Shown: positions 7,874 to 15,789, numbered from the stretch's first letter. The stretch is DNA of 64,000 bases from JAUZOB01 sp963692465 (GCA_963692465.1 OY829943.1:2046001-2110000); one strand, 5' to 3'. Notes: generated by a model from the letters alone, not told the origin. Numbers and translations are program-made.

Positions 7874-10156
7874 ATGAAAAGAGTACACCAGTTTATGATG
7901 TTGTTTGCCACGATACTACTGGCAGGGACAACTGTGTTTGGAGCAGGTTCGGGTAAAACAAGTCGAATTCGGATTATTCCTCAACCTGAAAAAGTGATTC
8001 CTCAGAACGGAGAGTTTCAGATCAAAGGAAGTACCGTATTTTTTATTCAGAATCAGCAATTGAAAAATATTGCAGGCTTTTTAAACAAAAAGCTGACTTC
8101 TGCAGCAGGGTTCTCGTTGAAAACAGTAGCCAATAAGCCGACAGGGAATTATATCGCATTGGAATTAGATCCTACGATTAGGAATAAAGAAGGCTATCAG
8201 CTTAATGTATCTGCAGAAAATATTATCATAAAAGGAAGTACGGCACACGGGGTGTTTTACGGAATACAAACGCTGCTGCAGTTGTTGCCTGCGCAGATTG
8301 AGAGTCCGGTTCGTGCCAAAGTATCGCAATGGACGGTTCCTTGTGTTGAAGTAGTCGACAGTCCCCGTTTTGCGTGGAGAGGGATGTTGTTGGATGTATG
8401 CCGCCATTTTTATAGCGTCGACTTTGTTAAAAAGCAATTGGATGTAATGGCGATGTATAAGATGAATGTTTTTCACTGGCATCTTACCGAAGATCAAGGT
8501 TGGAGAATAGAAATCAAGAAATATCCCCAGTTAACAGCAAAAGGCGCCTATCGGGTTGAAGGAGACGGAAAGGTTTACGGCGGGTATTACACACAGGATC
8601 AGATTCGTGAGATTGTGAAATATGCTAAAGATCGTTATATTGATATTTTGCCCGAAGTTGAAATGCCTGGTCATGCTTTGGCTGCACTGACGGCTTATCC
8701 TCAGTATTCTTGCACCGGAGGTCCTTTTAAAGTAAGGAACATTTGGGGTGTTGAACCGGATATTTACTGTGCCGGAAAAGAAGAGACTTTTAAATTTATT
8801 GATGATGTTCTTTCGGAGGTTGTTCCGCTTTTTCCTTTTAAGTATATTCATATTGGCGGGGATGAAGCGCCTAAAGACCGATGGAAAACATGTCCTGATT
8901 GTCAGAAGCGGATCAAGGATAACGGACTAAAAGATGAAGCGGAACTTCAGAGTTATTTTGTAAAGAGAGTTGAAAAGATTCTGGAAGCAAAAGGAAGAAA
9001 AATCGTTGGATGGGATGAGATTTTAGAAGGGGGAATAGCTCCTTCGGCAACGATTATGTCGTGGAGAGGTGAAGCCGGAGGAATTGAGGCTGCAAATCAG
9101 GGACATGATGTCATCATGACTCCGGGAGATTGGGTTTATCTATGTTATTTTCAGGGAGACAGTAAAGTTGAACCGGTTGAGATAGGTGGATATACTACGT
9201 TGGGAAAGTCCTATAGTTACGATCCGATTCCGAAAGATATCTCAGCAACAATGCAACATCATATTCTTGGAAGCCAGGCTAATGTTTGGTCGGAATATAT
9301 GTATACGCCCAAAATTGCAGAGTATATGACTTATCCTAGGCTGATTGCTCTGGCAGAAGTAAATTGGACCCGAAAAGAGAACAAAGATTTTAATCGGTTT
9401 CTGACCGGCATGGAAAATCAATATAAGCGGCTTGATCTTCATAAAATCAACTATGCTATTCCGATGCCTGAAGGACCGGGAAATAGCGTTGCTTTTACCG
9501 ATACAGTGAGTTTATCCTTTCATACAACCCGTCCGATAAAGATGTTTTATACGCTCAATGGAAGTGAGCCGAATGCAACCTCAGCTATTTATACCAAACC
9601 GCTCCATTTTGATAAAACGACAACACTGAAGATTCGTTCTATCTTGGCAACCGGTGAAATGAGTGGTGTCAGAACGATCAAAGTCGTTAAAGAGGTCTTA
9701 ACTCCGGCTGTAGAAAAAGAAACAACCAGTGGGGTAAATATGCGTTTGACTACCGGAACTTATTTAAAGGTTGCAGATTTGGCAAAAGCTCAGAAATGGG
9801 AAACGTCAGTCGTTTCGGTTATGTCTTCCGATAAATTTAACTATATGACTCCTTCTGCCGCGACTTTTGAAGGGTATGTTGATATTCCGGAGGATGGAGT
9901 TTATTTCTTTAATTCGGATGTTGATCAGGTCTGGATTGCCGGTAAGTTGATTGTAAACAATGACGGGCAGGTTAAACGTTATTCAAGAAATGATGGATCT
10001 ATTGCTCTTGCGAAAGGGAAACATGCTTTTAAAAGTATTTATCTGAACAATATTATAGGAGGTTGGCCTTCTTCCTGGAACGAAATAAAAGTGAATTATA
10101 GAAAATCGAGTCAATCGAATTTTGAAGAAATTCCTGCTTCGGCATTTAGCCATTAA
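7874..10156 (+). CDS. Beta-N-acetylhexosaminidase, GH20
   Basis: This predicted periplasmic or surface exo-enzyme removes terminal beta-GlcNAc or beta-GalNAc. The chosen ATG at 7874 gives a normal signal peptide (MMLFATILLAGTTVFGAG); the open frame extends 24 codons upstream to a GTG, but those residues do not resemble a leader. Domains in order: GH20b-type alpha/beta domain (about 30-155), TIM-barrel GH20 catalytic domain (about 158-515) with the catalytic Asp-Glu pair in HIGGDEAPKDRW and the substrate motif FHWHLTEDQGWR, a chitobiase C-terminal-like domain (about 540-620) and a PA14-like C-terminal beta-domain (about 650-755, FEGYVDIPEDGVYFF). The last domain may bind glycan. The gene ends at a strong bidirectional terminator. 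It may be part of a unit with the upstream peptidase. Confidence 0.95.
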   Translation: MKRVHQFMMLFATILLAGTTVFGAGSGKTSRIRIIPQPEKVIPQNGEFQIKGSTVFFIQNQQLKNIAGFLNKKLTSAAGFSLKTVANKPTGNYIALELDPTIRNKEGYQLNVSAENIIIKGSTAHGVFYGIQTLLQLLPAQIESPVRAKVSQWTVPCVEVVDSPRFAWRGMLLDVCRHFYSVDFVKKQLDVMAMYKMNVFHWHLTEDQGWRIEIKKYPQLTAKGAYRVEGDGKVYGGYYTQDQIREIVKYAKDRYIDILPEVEMPGHALAALTAYPQYSCTGGPFKVRNIWGVEPDIYCAGKEETFKFIDDVLSEVVPLFPFKYIHIGGDEAPKDRWKTCPDCQKRIKDNGLKDEAELQSYFVKRVEKILEAKGRKIVGWDEILEGGIAPSATIMSWRGEAGGIEAANQGHDVIMTPGDWVYLCYFQGDSKVEPVEIGGYTTLGKSYSYDPIPKDISATMQHHILGSQANVWSEYMYTPKIAEYMTYPRLIALAEVNWTRKENKDFNRFLTGMENQYKRLDLHKINYAIPMPEGPGNSVAFTDTVSLSFHTTRPIKMFYTLNGSEPNATSAIYTKPLHFDKTTTLKIRSILATGEMSGVRTIKVVKEVLTPAVEKETTSGVNMRLTTGTYLKVADLAKAQKWETSVVSVMSSDKFNYMTPSAATFEGYVDIPEDGVYFFNSDVDQVWIAGKLIVNNDGQVKRYSRNDGSIALAKGKHAFKSIYLNNIIGGWPSSWNEIKVNYRKSSQSNFEEIPASAFSH

Positions 10157-10173
10157 AAGTCAGAATTCAATAA

Positions 10174-10211
10174 AATAGAAAAGGGAAGCATAACTGCTTC
10201 TCTTTTCTATT
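10174..10211. terminator. Bidirectional rho-independent terminator between convergent genes
   Basis: A 17-bp stem (10174-10190 with 10195-10211, one G:T pair) and a 4-base loop TAAC lie between the GH20 stop and the stop of the convergent universal stress gene. The A-rich left arm and T-rich right arm provide a T-run in both directions. Confidence 0.85.
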
Positions 10212-10229
10212 TTATTAAAGTTTCGAATC

Positions 10230-11345
10230 TCATGAATGAAATATCAAAAGAGGTGTATTGGTATGGAAGAGCATTTTACGGGCAATTCCTGGATTAAAGA
10301 GACGGGAGATGATATTTCTTTTATGAGTTGTTAAGGATAAGATGTCAATTTTGTTGTCGCGAATAAAATTTTCAACGCTGACAAGAAAATCTTCTCCTTC
10401 AATATAAGAACATTCGAAGTTGCGATCGGCGTATTTGCGTTTTAAAAGTTCTTTAAGCCCTTCTAGTTTTGCTTCATCCCAGAAGTTATGGTCTTTGAAC
10501 GAGACGTGAGCACAGCATAGTTTAACGTCAAATGGTTTAAGAAGTGCAAGCAGCCGGTCAATTGAAAGATAATCTTTTGGATCAAAATTGGTGGTGTAAA
10601 GAACATTGTGAATTTGATCGAGTGTTTTGACCGAGGAATCTTTAGGAACAGCTAGAACCGGAACTTTTACGCGGGTTAATACCTCTGCGGTAACACTACC
10701 GATGAGATCACCGTAATGACTGCCGCTTCCTCTGGTTCCCATCACGATAAGTATGGGACGGTGTTTTTTTGCATAGGCAACGATATCTTCATCGGCTTCT
10801 CCTGTCTTTAGTAGATATTCCGGATTGACTTGTTTCCAAAGACTGGCACCGGCTTCTCTTTTGACGGAAGCGATAAATGATTCAAAGTCCTGTTGAGTAC
10901 TTTCTTCAATGGCATGTAGACTTTTTACAAAGTTAGCATCATACAGAAAATGGTCGCTGTAGTGAACTGCATAGGTAAAGGGAGTCATAAAAGAATGAAG
11001 GAAAATAATCCTTGCTTTGAGTTGAGATGCAAGGTCAACAGCAAGACGGGCAGCTGTTAAAGAATGTTCTGAAAAATCGGTTGGGACGAGAACTGAGGCT
11101 TCAAACGGAAGAGCGTCTTCCTGAGTGTTCTCTTGTTTTTCCGTTCCGAAAAGAGACTCGGCAATTTTTAGTGTACTCTGAAGGTCGTGTTCGGCAATAC
11201 TAACTCTCGTTCCGGAGGCAGGTGCCCCTTCGATCAAGTTAACATCAGACAAGAAGCATTCGATATTTTCCTCTTCTAGGCGTGTTTTTAAAAGTTCTGC
11301 CTTATAGAGAGGTAAAATGGCTACGGTGATCATCTTTTCTTTCAT
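10230..11345 (-). CDS. Universal stress protein with tandem Usp domains and an N-terminal DUF2007-like domain
   Basis: This 371-residue cytoplasmic protein starts with about 68 residues resembling DUF2007, a small ferredoxin-like domain (LYKAELLKTRLEEENIECF, then GTRVSIAEHDLQSTLKI). Two UspA-like alpha/beta domains follow: about 82-222 (SVLVPTDFSEHSLTAARLA, then MGTRGSGSHYGDLIGSVTAE with the GxxG ATP-binding loop) and about 230-371 (VLYTTNFDPKDYLSIDRLL). The second domain ends with TTHKRNIISRLFNPGIARK and has no clear GSV motif, so ATP binding is more likely in the first. Usp proteins help cells survive stress and starvation; no specific target is visible. It is a single gene, converging on the GH20 gene. 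Confidence 0.9.
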   Translation of the reverse strand: MKEKMITVAILPLYKAELLKTRLEEENIECFLSDVNLIEGAPASGTRVSIAEHDLQSTLKIAESLFGTEKQENTQEDALPFEASVLVPTDFSEHSLTAARLAVDLASQLKARIIFLHSFMTPFTYAVHYSDHFLYDANFVKSLHAIEESTQQDFESFIASVKREAGASLWKQVNPEYLLKTGEADEDIVAYAKKHRPILIVMGTRGSGSHYGDLIGSVTAEVLTRVKVPVLAVPKDSSVKTLDQIHNVLYTTNFDPKDYLSIDRLLALLKPFDVKLCCAHVSFKDHNFWDEAKLEGLKELLKRKYADRNFECSYIEGEDFLVSVENFIRDNKIDILSLTTHKRNIISRLFNPGIARKMLFHTNTPLLIFHS

Positions 11346-11536
11346 GACAAAAAGTTTTAATGAGCAATACTTATTACTTCTTTTTTCGAGAAAAGAGCTG
11401 ATGGGGTTTCTCTTATACGATTAAAAATATTAAGAAAATAGCAATAAAGACTTTTGCTTTGTGTAATTATTTCACAGTCAGTGCTATCCTGCTCGTGGGG
11501 GGAAATGCAACTAAAAATTATAAAAACGGAGTATAC

Positions 11537-11569
11537 TTTTTGCTTTTACTAATGAATATCGTACTTTTG
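11537..11569 (+). promoter_or_regulatory. Promoter of the MgtE-N/CBS-NRAMP operon
   Basis: TTTTTG at 11537-11542 and TACTTTTG at 11562-11569 fit the Bacteroidota -33 and -7 boxes with the preferred 19-base spacing. Transcription should start near 11576, leaving a leader of about 130 bases before the first gene of the operon, which is long enough for regulation by RNA structure. Confidence 0.65.
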
Positions 11570-11599
11570 CTGCCAATAATAACAGAATCAAACTCTATA

Positions 11600-11644
11600 A
11601 TGGACGACGGACCTGGTATATACGATTTATTAACCCTGATTTAG
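11600..11644 (+). CDS. Candidate 14-residue leader peptide in front of the transport operon
   Basis: An ATG at 11600, about 25 bases after the predicted transcription start, opens a 14-codon frame (MDDGPGIYDLLTLI) that stops at 11644. It is short, starts with two aspartates and a Gly-Pro, and precedes a hairpin pair that covers the downstream ribosome binding site. Acid- and proline-rich leader peptides such as enterobacterial MgtL sense low magnesium because ribosomes stall or fall off on them. A similar role here is inference only: no ribosome binding site is visible and the frame may be chance. Confidence 0.3.
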   Translation: MDDGPGIYDLLTLI

Positions 11645-11668
11645 TCAGACAGCCCGTCTATTGAATGA

Positions 11669-11701
11669 GCTTCCTGCTAGATCGCAAAACAGCAAGGAGG
11701 C
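11669..11701 (+). promoter_or_regulatory. RBS-sequestering stem-loop upstream of the MgtE-N/CBS gene
   Basis: GCTTCCTGCT (11669-11678) can pair with AGCAAGGAGGC (11691-11701) to form ten base pairs with one bulged A and one G:T pair, around a 12-base loop. The 3' arm contains AAGGAGG, one of the few strong Shine-Dalgarno sites in the window, four bases before the ATG at 11705. In the folded form the site would be closed. A sequence GACGG at 11605-11609 could pair with CCGTC at 11654-11658 in an alternative fold. This suggests translational control; the ligand or trigger is unknown. Confidence 0.5.
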
Positions 11702-11704
11702 TAT

Positions 11705-12982
11705 ATGACTTCATTTGTCACTTTTTATTTGAGCCGAGTAATTGGCAAAAAAGTTTACGACGAGAAGGAAAATCCGGTAGGAACGGTTAAAGATTTGCTT
11801 GTCGAATCAGAGCCGGTTTACAAAGGAGACTCGACGCGACGACCTGTTGTTCGGGGGATTTCATTAAAACGCAAGGGGCAGATTAATTTTTATTCTTTTA
11901 GTTATTTCCAGATTGTTAAGAATAATGGAAGGATAAAAGTTTCATGCAGTCAGCTTCAACCTCTTTCTACTAAAATTAAGGACGATAGTATTTTTTTATC
12001 CGAGTTTATTTTGGATAAGCAAATTGTTGATTTAAACGGGCGTAAAGTTGTTCGTGTGAATGATGTGCGTTTGGTGACTATCAATAACGGGACTTTTGCT
12101 ATTGCAGTAGATGTGGGAATGGAAGGCCTTTTGCGAAGAGTAGGTATTGCTAAGCCTCTTAAAGGATTGCTTAATCTTTTGAATTCCAGTATTCCTGCAA
12201 AGTTCATTTTGTGGGATGACATGGAAGCAATTGATTATTCAAAATTCAACATAAAACTATCAACCAGTTATTCTAAACTCAATACGCTTCATCCTTCGGA
12301 TTTGGCTGATATTATTGAGGATTTGGATAATAAATCACGTAAATCGGTTTTTTCCTCGCTTGATGAAGAACGGGCTGCCGATGTACTTGAAGAGATGGAA
12401 CCCCATGCTCAGCTTAAGATTGTTGATAGTCTCCCGGTAGAAAAAGTTGCTGATGTCCTTGAAAAAATGCCTGCCAATGAAGCTGCTGATATTATTGATG
12501 CTCTTGAGGATGAGAAAGCTGAGATGTTGTTAAAGGAAATGGAAGTGGGTTCTTCTCAGGAAGTGCGTGACCTCCTTGAATATGATGATAAAGAGGTGGG
12601 GAGTATTATGACCACAGAGATTCTTTCATTTAATGAAAATACAACAGTTGACGGGGTTCTGAATGAGTTGCGGGTTCGAAAGCCAGAAGCGGATGCTTTT
12701 TATAATCTCTTCGTGGTTGATGATGAAGAAGTGCTGGTTGCTACTTTTTCTTTGCGTGATTTATTGATTTCCGAACCGACGACTACTGTTCGTGAAATTA
12801 TGCGTGAAGAGCCAGTCTTTTTGTATGACACCCAGGAAATTGATGACATTGCAGAACTTATTTCAAAATATAACCTTCTGTCTATTCCTGTCGTTGATCG
12901 TGATGATGTACTGCAAGGGATGGTCGTTATTGACGACATTGTTGAAGATTTGGTAAACAAAAGAAGAACAAACAAAAAATAA
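11705..12982 (+). CDS. MgtE-N/CBS domain protein without a transport domain, preceded by a PRC-barrel-like region
   Basis: This 425-residue protein has no membrane segment. The N-terminal part (about 1-185) reads like two PRC-barrel-like beta units (YLSRVIGKKVYDEKENPVG, then DKQIVDLNGRKVVRVNDVRL). Next is an MgtE N-terminal superhelix (about 205-305; repeats LHPSDLADIIEDL, ERAADVLEEMEP, EKVADVLEKMPANEAADII), then two CBS domains (about 305-420; GSIMTTEILSFNENTTV and EIMREEPVFL). In MgtE channels the N and CBS domains bind Mg2+ and gate the pore; here they are free-standing. The next gene, 12 bp downstream, is an NRAMP-related transporter, so this protein probably acts as its Mg2+-sensing regulatory subunit. 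That role is inferred from domains and gene order. Translation is probably controlled by the RBS-covering stem upstream. Confidence 0.9.
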   Translation: MTSFVTFYLSRVIGKKVYDEKENPVGTVKDLLVESEPVYKGDSTRRPVVRGISLKRKGQINFYSFSYFQIVKNNGRIKVSCSQLQPLSTKIKDDSIFLSEFILDKQIVDLNGRKVVRVNDVRLVTINNGTFAIAVDVGMEGLLRRVGIAKPLKGLLNLLNSSIPAKFILWDDMEAIDYSKFNIKLSTSYSKLNTLHPSDLADIIEDLDNKSRKSVFSSLDEERAADVLEEMEPHAQLKIVDSLPVEKVADVLEKMPANEAADIIDALEDEKAEMLLKEMEVGSSQEVRDLLEYDDKEVGSIMTTEILSFNENTTVDGVLNELRVRKPEADAFYNLFVVDDEEVLVATFSLRDLLISEPTTTVREIMREEPVFLYDTQEIDDIAELISKYNLLSIPVVDRDDVLQGMVVIDDIVEDLVNKRRTNKK

Positions 12983-12994
12983 CAGCTGAAGTTT

Positions 12995-14254
12995 ATGTTT
13001 AAAGATAAGCTGAAAAGGAATTCTTTTTTAAAAAAACTCGGGCTGTTTGCAGCCATTCTTGGTCCGGGAATTATCACCGGGAGTGTTGATAATGATGCGG
13101 GGGGGATTACCACTTATTCCGTAGCCGGAGCTGTTTATGGATATAACCTGATTTGGACTTTGATTCCTTCTTTTTTCGTGTTGGTTGTTGTTCAGGAGAT
13201 GAATGCCCGAATGGGGATTGTTACCGGAAAAGGACTTGCCGATTTAATTCGGGAGAATGCTGGAGTTAAGATAACTTTTTTTATTTTTCTTGGTTTGTTG
13301 GTTGCAGATATTGGGAATACGACGACTGAGTTTGCGGGGGTTGCCGGGAGTATGGAAGTTTTTGGTGTTACGAAATATTTATCGGTTCCGATTGTTGCGG
13401 TGTTGGTGTGGATTTTGGTGGTGAAGGGGACCTATAAAAGTGCAGAACGAATTTTCCTTCTGTTTAGTGTCAGTTTGCTTACGTACGTTGTTTCGACCAT
13501 AATGGGTAAGCCTCATTGGAGTGAGATTGGACAGAGTATTATTCATCCGCAGATGAAGATGAATGGTCAAAGTCTTGCGATGGTTATTGGAATTGTTGGT
13601 ACTACCATTGCTCCGTGGATGCAGTTTTATATGCAATCGTCGGTGATTGAAAAGGGGTTGAAGATGAAGAATTATAAATATTCAATTGCGGATATTGTGG
13701 TTGGGTGTGTTGCAACGGTTGTTGTTGCTTTCTTTATTATGGTTGCTTGTGCTTCGACGTTACACATTAATGGAATTCAGATAAATGAGGCGAAAGATGC
13801 TGCGTTGGCGTTGAGACCATTAGCGGGGAATCTTGCTTCTCAGGTTTTTGCTTTTGGCTTATTTGTTGCTTCCATATTTTCAGCAACTATTTTGCCGTTG
13901 GCAACCGCTTTTTATGTTTGTGAAGCTTTTGGTTTTGAAGCCGGAATTGATAAGAAATGGGATGAAGCGCCAGAGTTTTATGTGCTTTATACCTCGATTT
14001 TGGTTATTTCTGCGGTAATCATTTTGATTCCAAGTGCTCCACTCATTCAAATTTCTTTGTGGTCTCAGGTTCTCAATGGGCTCTTATTGCCAGTAGTCTT
14101 AGTTTGTATGATTCTTTTGGTTAATAACCGGAAAATTATGGGCGAGTATGTTAATAAGCCTCTGAACAATTTAGTTGGATGGGGAACTGTTATCATTTTG
14201 GTCGGGTTATCGCTGTTGCTTTTGTTTATGCCTCTTCTGAATTGTTTGAAATGA
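12995..14254 (+). CDS. NRAMP-related divalent metal (probably Mg2+/Mn2+) transporter
   Basis: This 419-residue inner-membrane protein has about 11 transmembrane segments of the NRAMP/LeuT fold. TM1 carries LGPGIITGSVDNDAGG, where classical NRAMP proteins have DPGN; TM6 carries GTTIAPWMQFYMQSSV, where classical NRAMPs have the methionine of A-x-M-P that contacts Mn2+/Fe2+. Loss of that methionine (here Ala-Pro) is a hallmark described for NRAMP-related magnesium transporters, which accept hydrated Mg2+. The partner gene immediately upstream has MgtE-type Mg2+-sensing domains, which agrees with a role in magnesium uptake. It starts with the ATG at 12995, 12 bp after the upstream stop. Classical Mn2+ uptake remains possible. 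Confidence 0.9.
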   Translation: MFKDKLKRNSFLKKLGLFAAILGPGIITGSVDNDAGGITTYSVAGAVYGYNLIWTLIPSFFVLVVVQEMNARMGIVTGKGLADLIRENAGVKITFFIFLGLLVADIGNTTTEFAGVAGSMEVFGVTKYLSVPIVAVLVWILVVKGTYKSAERIFLLFSVSLLTYVVSTIMGKPHWSEIGQSIIHPQMKMNGQSLAMVIGIVGTTIAPWMQFYMQSSVIEKGLKMKNYKYSIADIVVGCVATVVVAFFIMVACASTLHINGIQINEAKDAALALRPLAGNLASQVFAFGLFVASIFSATILPLATAFYVCEAFGFEAGIDKKWDEAPEFYVLYTSILVISAVIILIPSAPLIQISLWSQVLNGLLLPVVLVCMILLVNNRKIMGEYVNKPLNNLVGWGTVIILVGLSLLLLFMPLLNCLK

Positions 14255-14277
14255 AATAGCCTCTATTTGTTTTATAG

Positions 14278-15114
14278 TTAGGAGAAAGAGGAGTCGTATT
14301 CTTTTTCTGGGAGACTGGTCGGATTTGAAGTGATGTTTAGATGAGAGTGGGTGTAAACTTGTCTGGTTTTCAAATTTTTGGAAAAATTGATGATTTGTTC
14401 TTTGGAGATAGAGCAATGAAATTCTGCTCCGTTTTTGGAAAGAATACATATTTTTTTTGAAATATCTATCCTTGAGAGGTATTTAGAGTTGATAATATAA
14501 GAGCGTTTTGTTCGAATGAAAATGCTTTTGTTAAGCCGTGTGTAGATTCGTCCCAGATTTTCAGTGACCATTTCTTTTTGGTTATTTTCCAGGAAAAAGG
14601 TACTATAATTTCCTTCAGCTTTTATGTAAATGATGTTTTCAGGATCGATAAATACAAATCCGTTTAAATTGTGAAATATGAGTTTGTCTGGTAGGTTGTA
14701 TGTGGCGTTTTGTGAGACTTCTGTTTTTCTTCTTTTTATACTTGTGTTGTGTCTTTCCAGTAGAGAGTCGATTTTGTTTAACAATGAGCTTAAAATTGTT
14801 TTATTTACTGGCTCTGGTCTGAATGCTTTAAATCCTAGTAAATATTGGACATAAGGATTCTCGGAGATAAAGTCTATGGTTTTTTCAACGGAGAGTCCTT
14901 CTTGATACTTTACAATGGAAGCTCCTGTTACTATTTTTATGTTCTGATCGGAAAGTTCCGGAAGAACAGGAATTGCTTTTTTGTATAATCTGGAGAGTTT
15001 TTTCCAGGGGATCCTATGGGATAATACAATCCATCGGTTATTTTCATCCAGTTTGTTTTCGAAATGAACTTCTGGACTCTCAATGTTGGTGTCAACGAGA
15101 TTAAATGGGAGCAT
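14278..15114 (-). CDS. LytTR-type DNA-binding protein with an N-terminal transposase-like (DUF772) domain
   Basis: This 278-residue protein joins two domains not normally found together. Residues about 18-110 read like the DUF772 N-terminal domain of IS5/IS1182-class transposases: FENKLDENNRWIVLSHRIPW, IVTGASIVKYQEGLS, ENPYVQYLLGFKAF and a following EPV. Residues about 150-250 are a LytTR DNA-binding domain: IIYIKAEGNYSTFFL, then RIYTRLNKSIFIRTKRSYIIN and YLSRIDISKKICIL. No receiver domain, membrane segment or transposase DDE catalytic domain follows. LytTR proteins bind direct repeats upstream of target genes. The transposase-like part may dimerise or bind DNA. The gene lies 31 bp downstream of a small coiled-coil protein gene on the same strand and probably forms a unit with it. 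The domain assignments are by eye. Confidence 0.8.
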   Translation of the reverse strand: MLPFNLVDTNIESPEVHFENKLDENNRWIVLSHRIPWKKLSRLYKKAIPVLPELSDQNIKIVTGASIVKYQEGLSVEKTIDFISENPYVQYLLGFKAFRPEPVNKTILSSLLNKIDSLLERHNTSIKRRKTEVSQNATYNLPDKLIFHNLNGFVFIDPENIIYIKAEGNYSTFFLENNQKEMVTENLGRIYTRLNKSIFIRTKRSYIINSKYLSRIDISKKICILSKNGAEFHCSISKEQIINFSKNLKTRQVYTHSHLNITSNPTSLPEKEYDSSFS

Positions 15115-15145
15115 AGTGGGGTAGAGTGTTGTTGATGGGGTTAAA

Positions 15146-15472
15146 TTAGTTAATATAAGTATTCCTCATGGCATTTTTAAGTATTTTTTTATACCTGAAG
15201 ATTCTGCTGGGAAGAGATAAATGGGTGATTCTACTTAAGGTCTTTTCATAGCGTGATCGCAGTGATTGCTCATAATAGAATAAATTGTGCCATTTTTCTT
15301 GTTCTCTGATTTTGTCAAGAAGTATTTTTTTTTGACGTTCAAGATTATTTATTCTTGTTGTAAGGCTCAAAATCTCCTGATGACTTTCGCTGTTTTCTAA
15401 TTTCTCTATTCTTTCGAAGATCTCCTGATAGGTTTGCATATCAAGGATTACCCTATTACTTGTTTTGTCCAT
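15146..15472 (-). CDS. Small coiled-coil protein of unknown function
   Basis: This 108-residue protein was not matched to a family. The first half (about 14-65) is a long amphipathic helix with heptad spacing (IFERIEKLENSESHQEIL, then LTTRINNLERQKKILLDKI), and the C-terminal third is basic (SLPSRIFRYKKILKNAMRN). No signal peptide or membrane segment is visible. It precedes the transposase-like/LytTR gene by 31 bp on the same strand, so the two are probably co-transcribed; it could be a partner or regulator of that protein. Composition matches the neighbourhood. The reading frame is supported by the coiled-coil pattern, gene order and absence of a competing frame rather than by homology. Confidence 0.65.
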   Translation of the reverse strand: MDKTSNRVILDMQTYQEIFERIEKLENSESHQEILSLTTRINNLERQKKILLDKIREQEKWHNLFYYEQSLRSRYEKTLSRITHLSLPSRIFRYKKILKNAMRNTYIN

Positions 15473-15631
15473 AAATAATAAGTCTGTTTTTTTCTTGAAA
15501 TTTTCTTAAAAATACGAAGAACAGCAATGGTGAGGTTGTGGAAAAGGAAGTAATGGATAAAGAATATAGGAAAATTTATGAATAAGAAGAATGGCTGTGT
15601 AAACCAGCATATTTGGAAAATGAATGAAAAT

Positions 15632-15664
15632 GAAAAAGGGTTGAAACTAACTAGTTTCAACCCT
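15632..15664 (-). terminator. Rho-independent terminator of the initiator tRNA gene
   Basis: A perfect 14-bp stem (15635-15648 with 15651-15664, two-base loop) lies seven bases beyond the tRNA 3' end and, read on the minus strand, is followed directly by TTTTTC. Its position and shape make it the terminator of the single-gene tRNA transcript. Confidence 0.9.
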
Positions 15665-15670
15665 TAAATG

Positions 15671-15743
<73 letters not shown>

Positions 15744-15758
15744 GTGATTTTGTGTGTG

Positions 15759-15789
15759 CAAAGATAGATCGTTTTTCTTTATCTCCAAA
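15759..15789 (-). promoter_or_regulatory. Promoter of the initiator tRNA gene
   Basis: On the minus strand, TTTG (complement of 15786-15789) and TATCTTTG (complement of 15759-15766) stand exactly 19 bases apart, an ideal Bacteroidota -33/-7 pair. Transcription would start a few bases before the tRNA 5' end at 15743. Confidence 0.8.

Larger units (their letters stand above)
11346..11704. other. Intergenic region and leader of the magnesium/manganese transport operon
   Basis: This divergent region lies between the Usp gene and the MgtE-N/CBS gene. It holds a well-matched Bacteroidota promoter at 11537-11569, a 14-codon candidate upstream reading frame at 11600-11644, a small hairpin (AGAC/GTCT, 11647-11659) and a stem that covers the ribosome binding site at 11669-11701. 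No M-box or yybP-ykoY consensus was recognised by eye. The first 190 bases show nothing clear. Confidence 0.6.

Noticed and set aside
11346..11704. M-box or yybP-ykoY riboswitch in front of the metal transport operon
   Set aside because: The conserved core sequences of these riboswitches were not found by eye; only local stems are supported.
14250..15480. IS element containing the transposase-like gene
   Set aside because: No terminal inverted repeats, target duplication or DDE catalytic domain is visible; the domain is fused to LytTR.
15448..15660. Minus-strand frame of 70 codons upstream of the coiled-coil gene
   Set aside because: It overlaps the terminator of the tRNA and the start of the coiled-coil gene, and its Phe-rich content reflects T-rich DNA.
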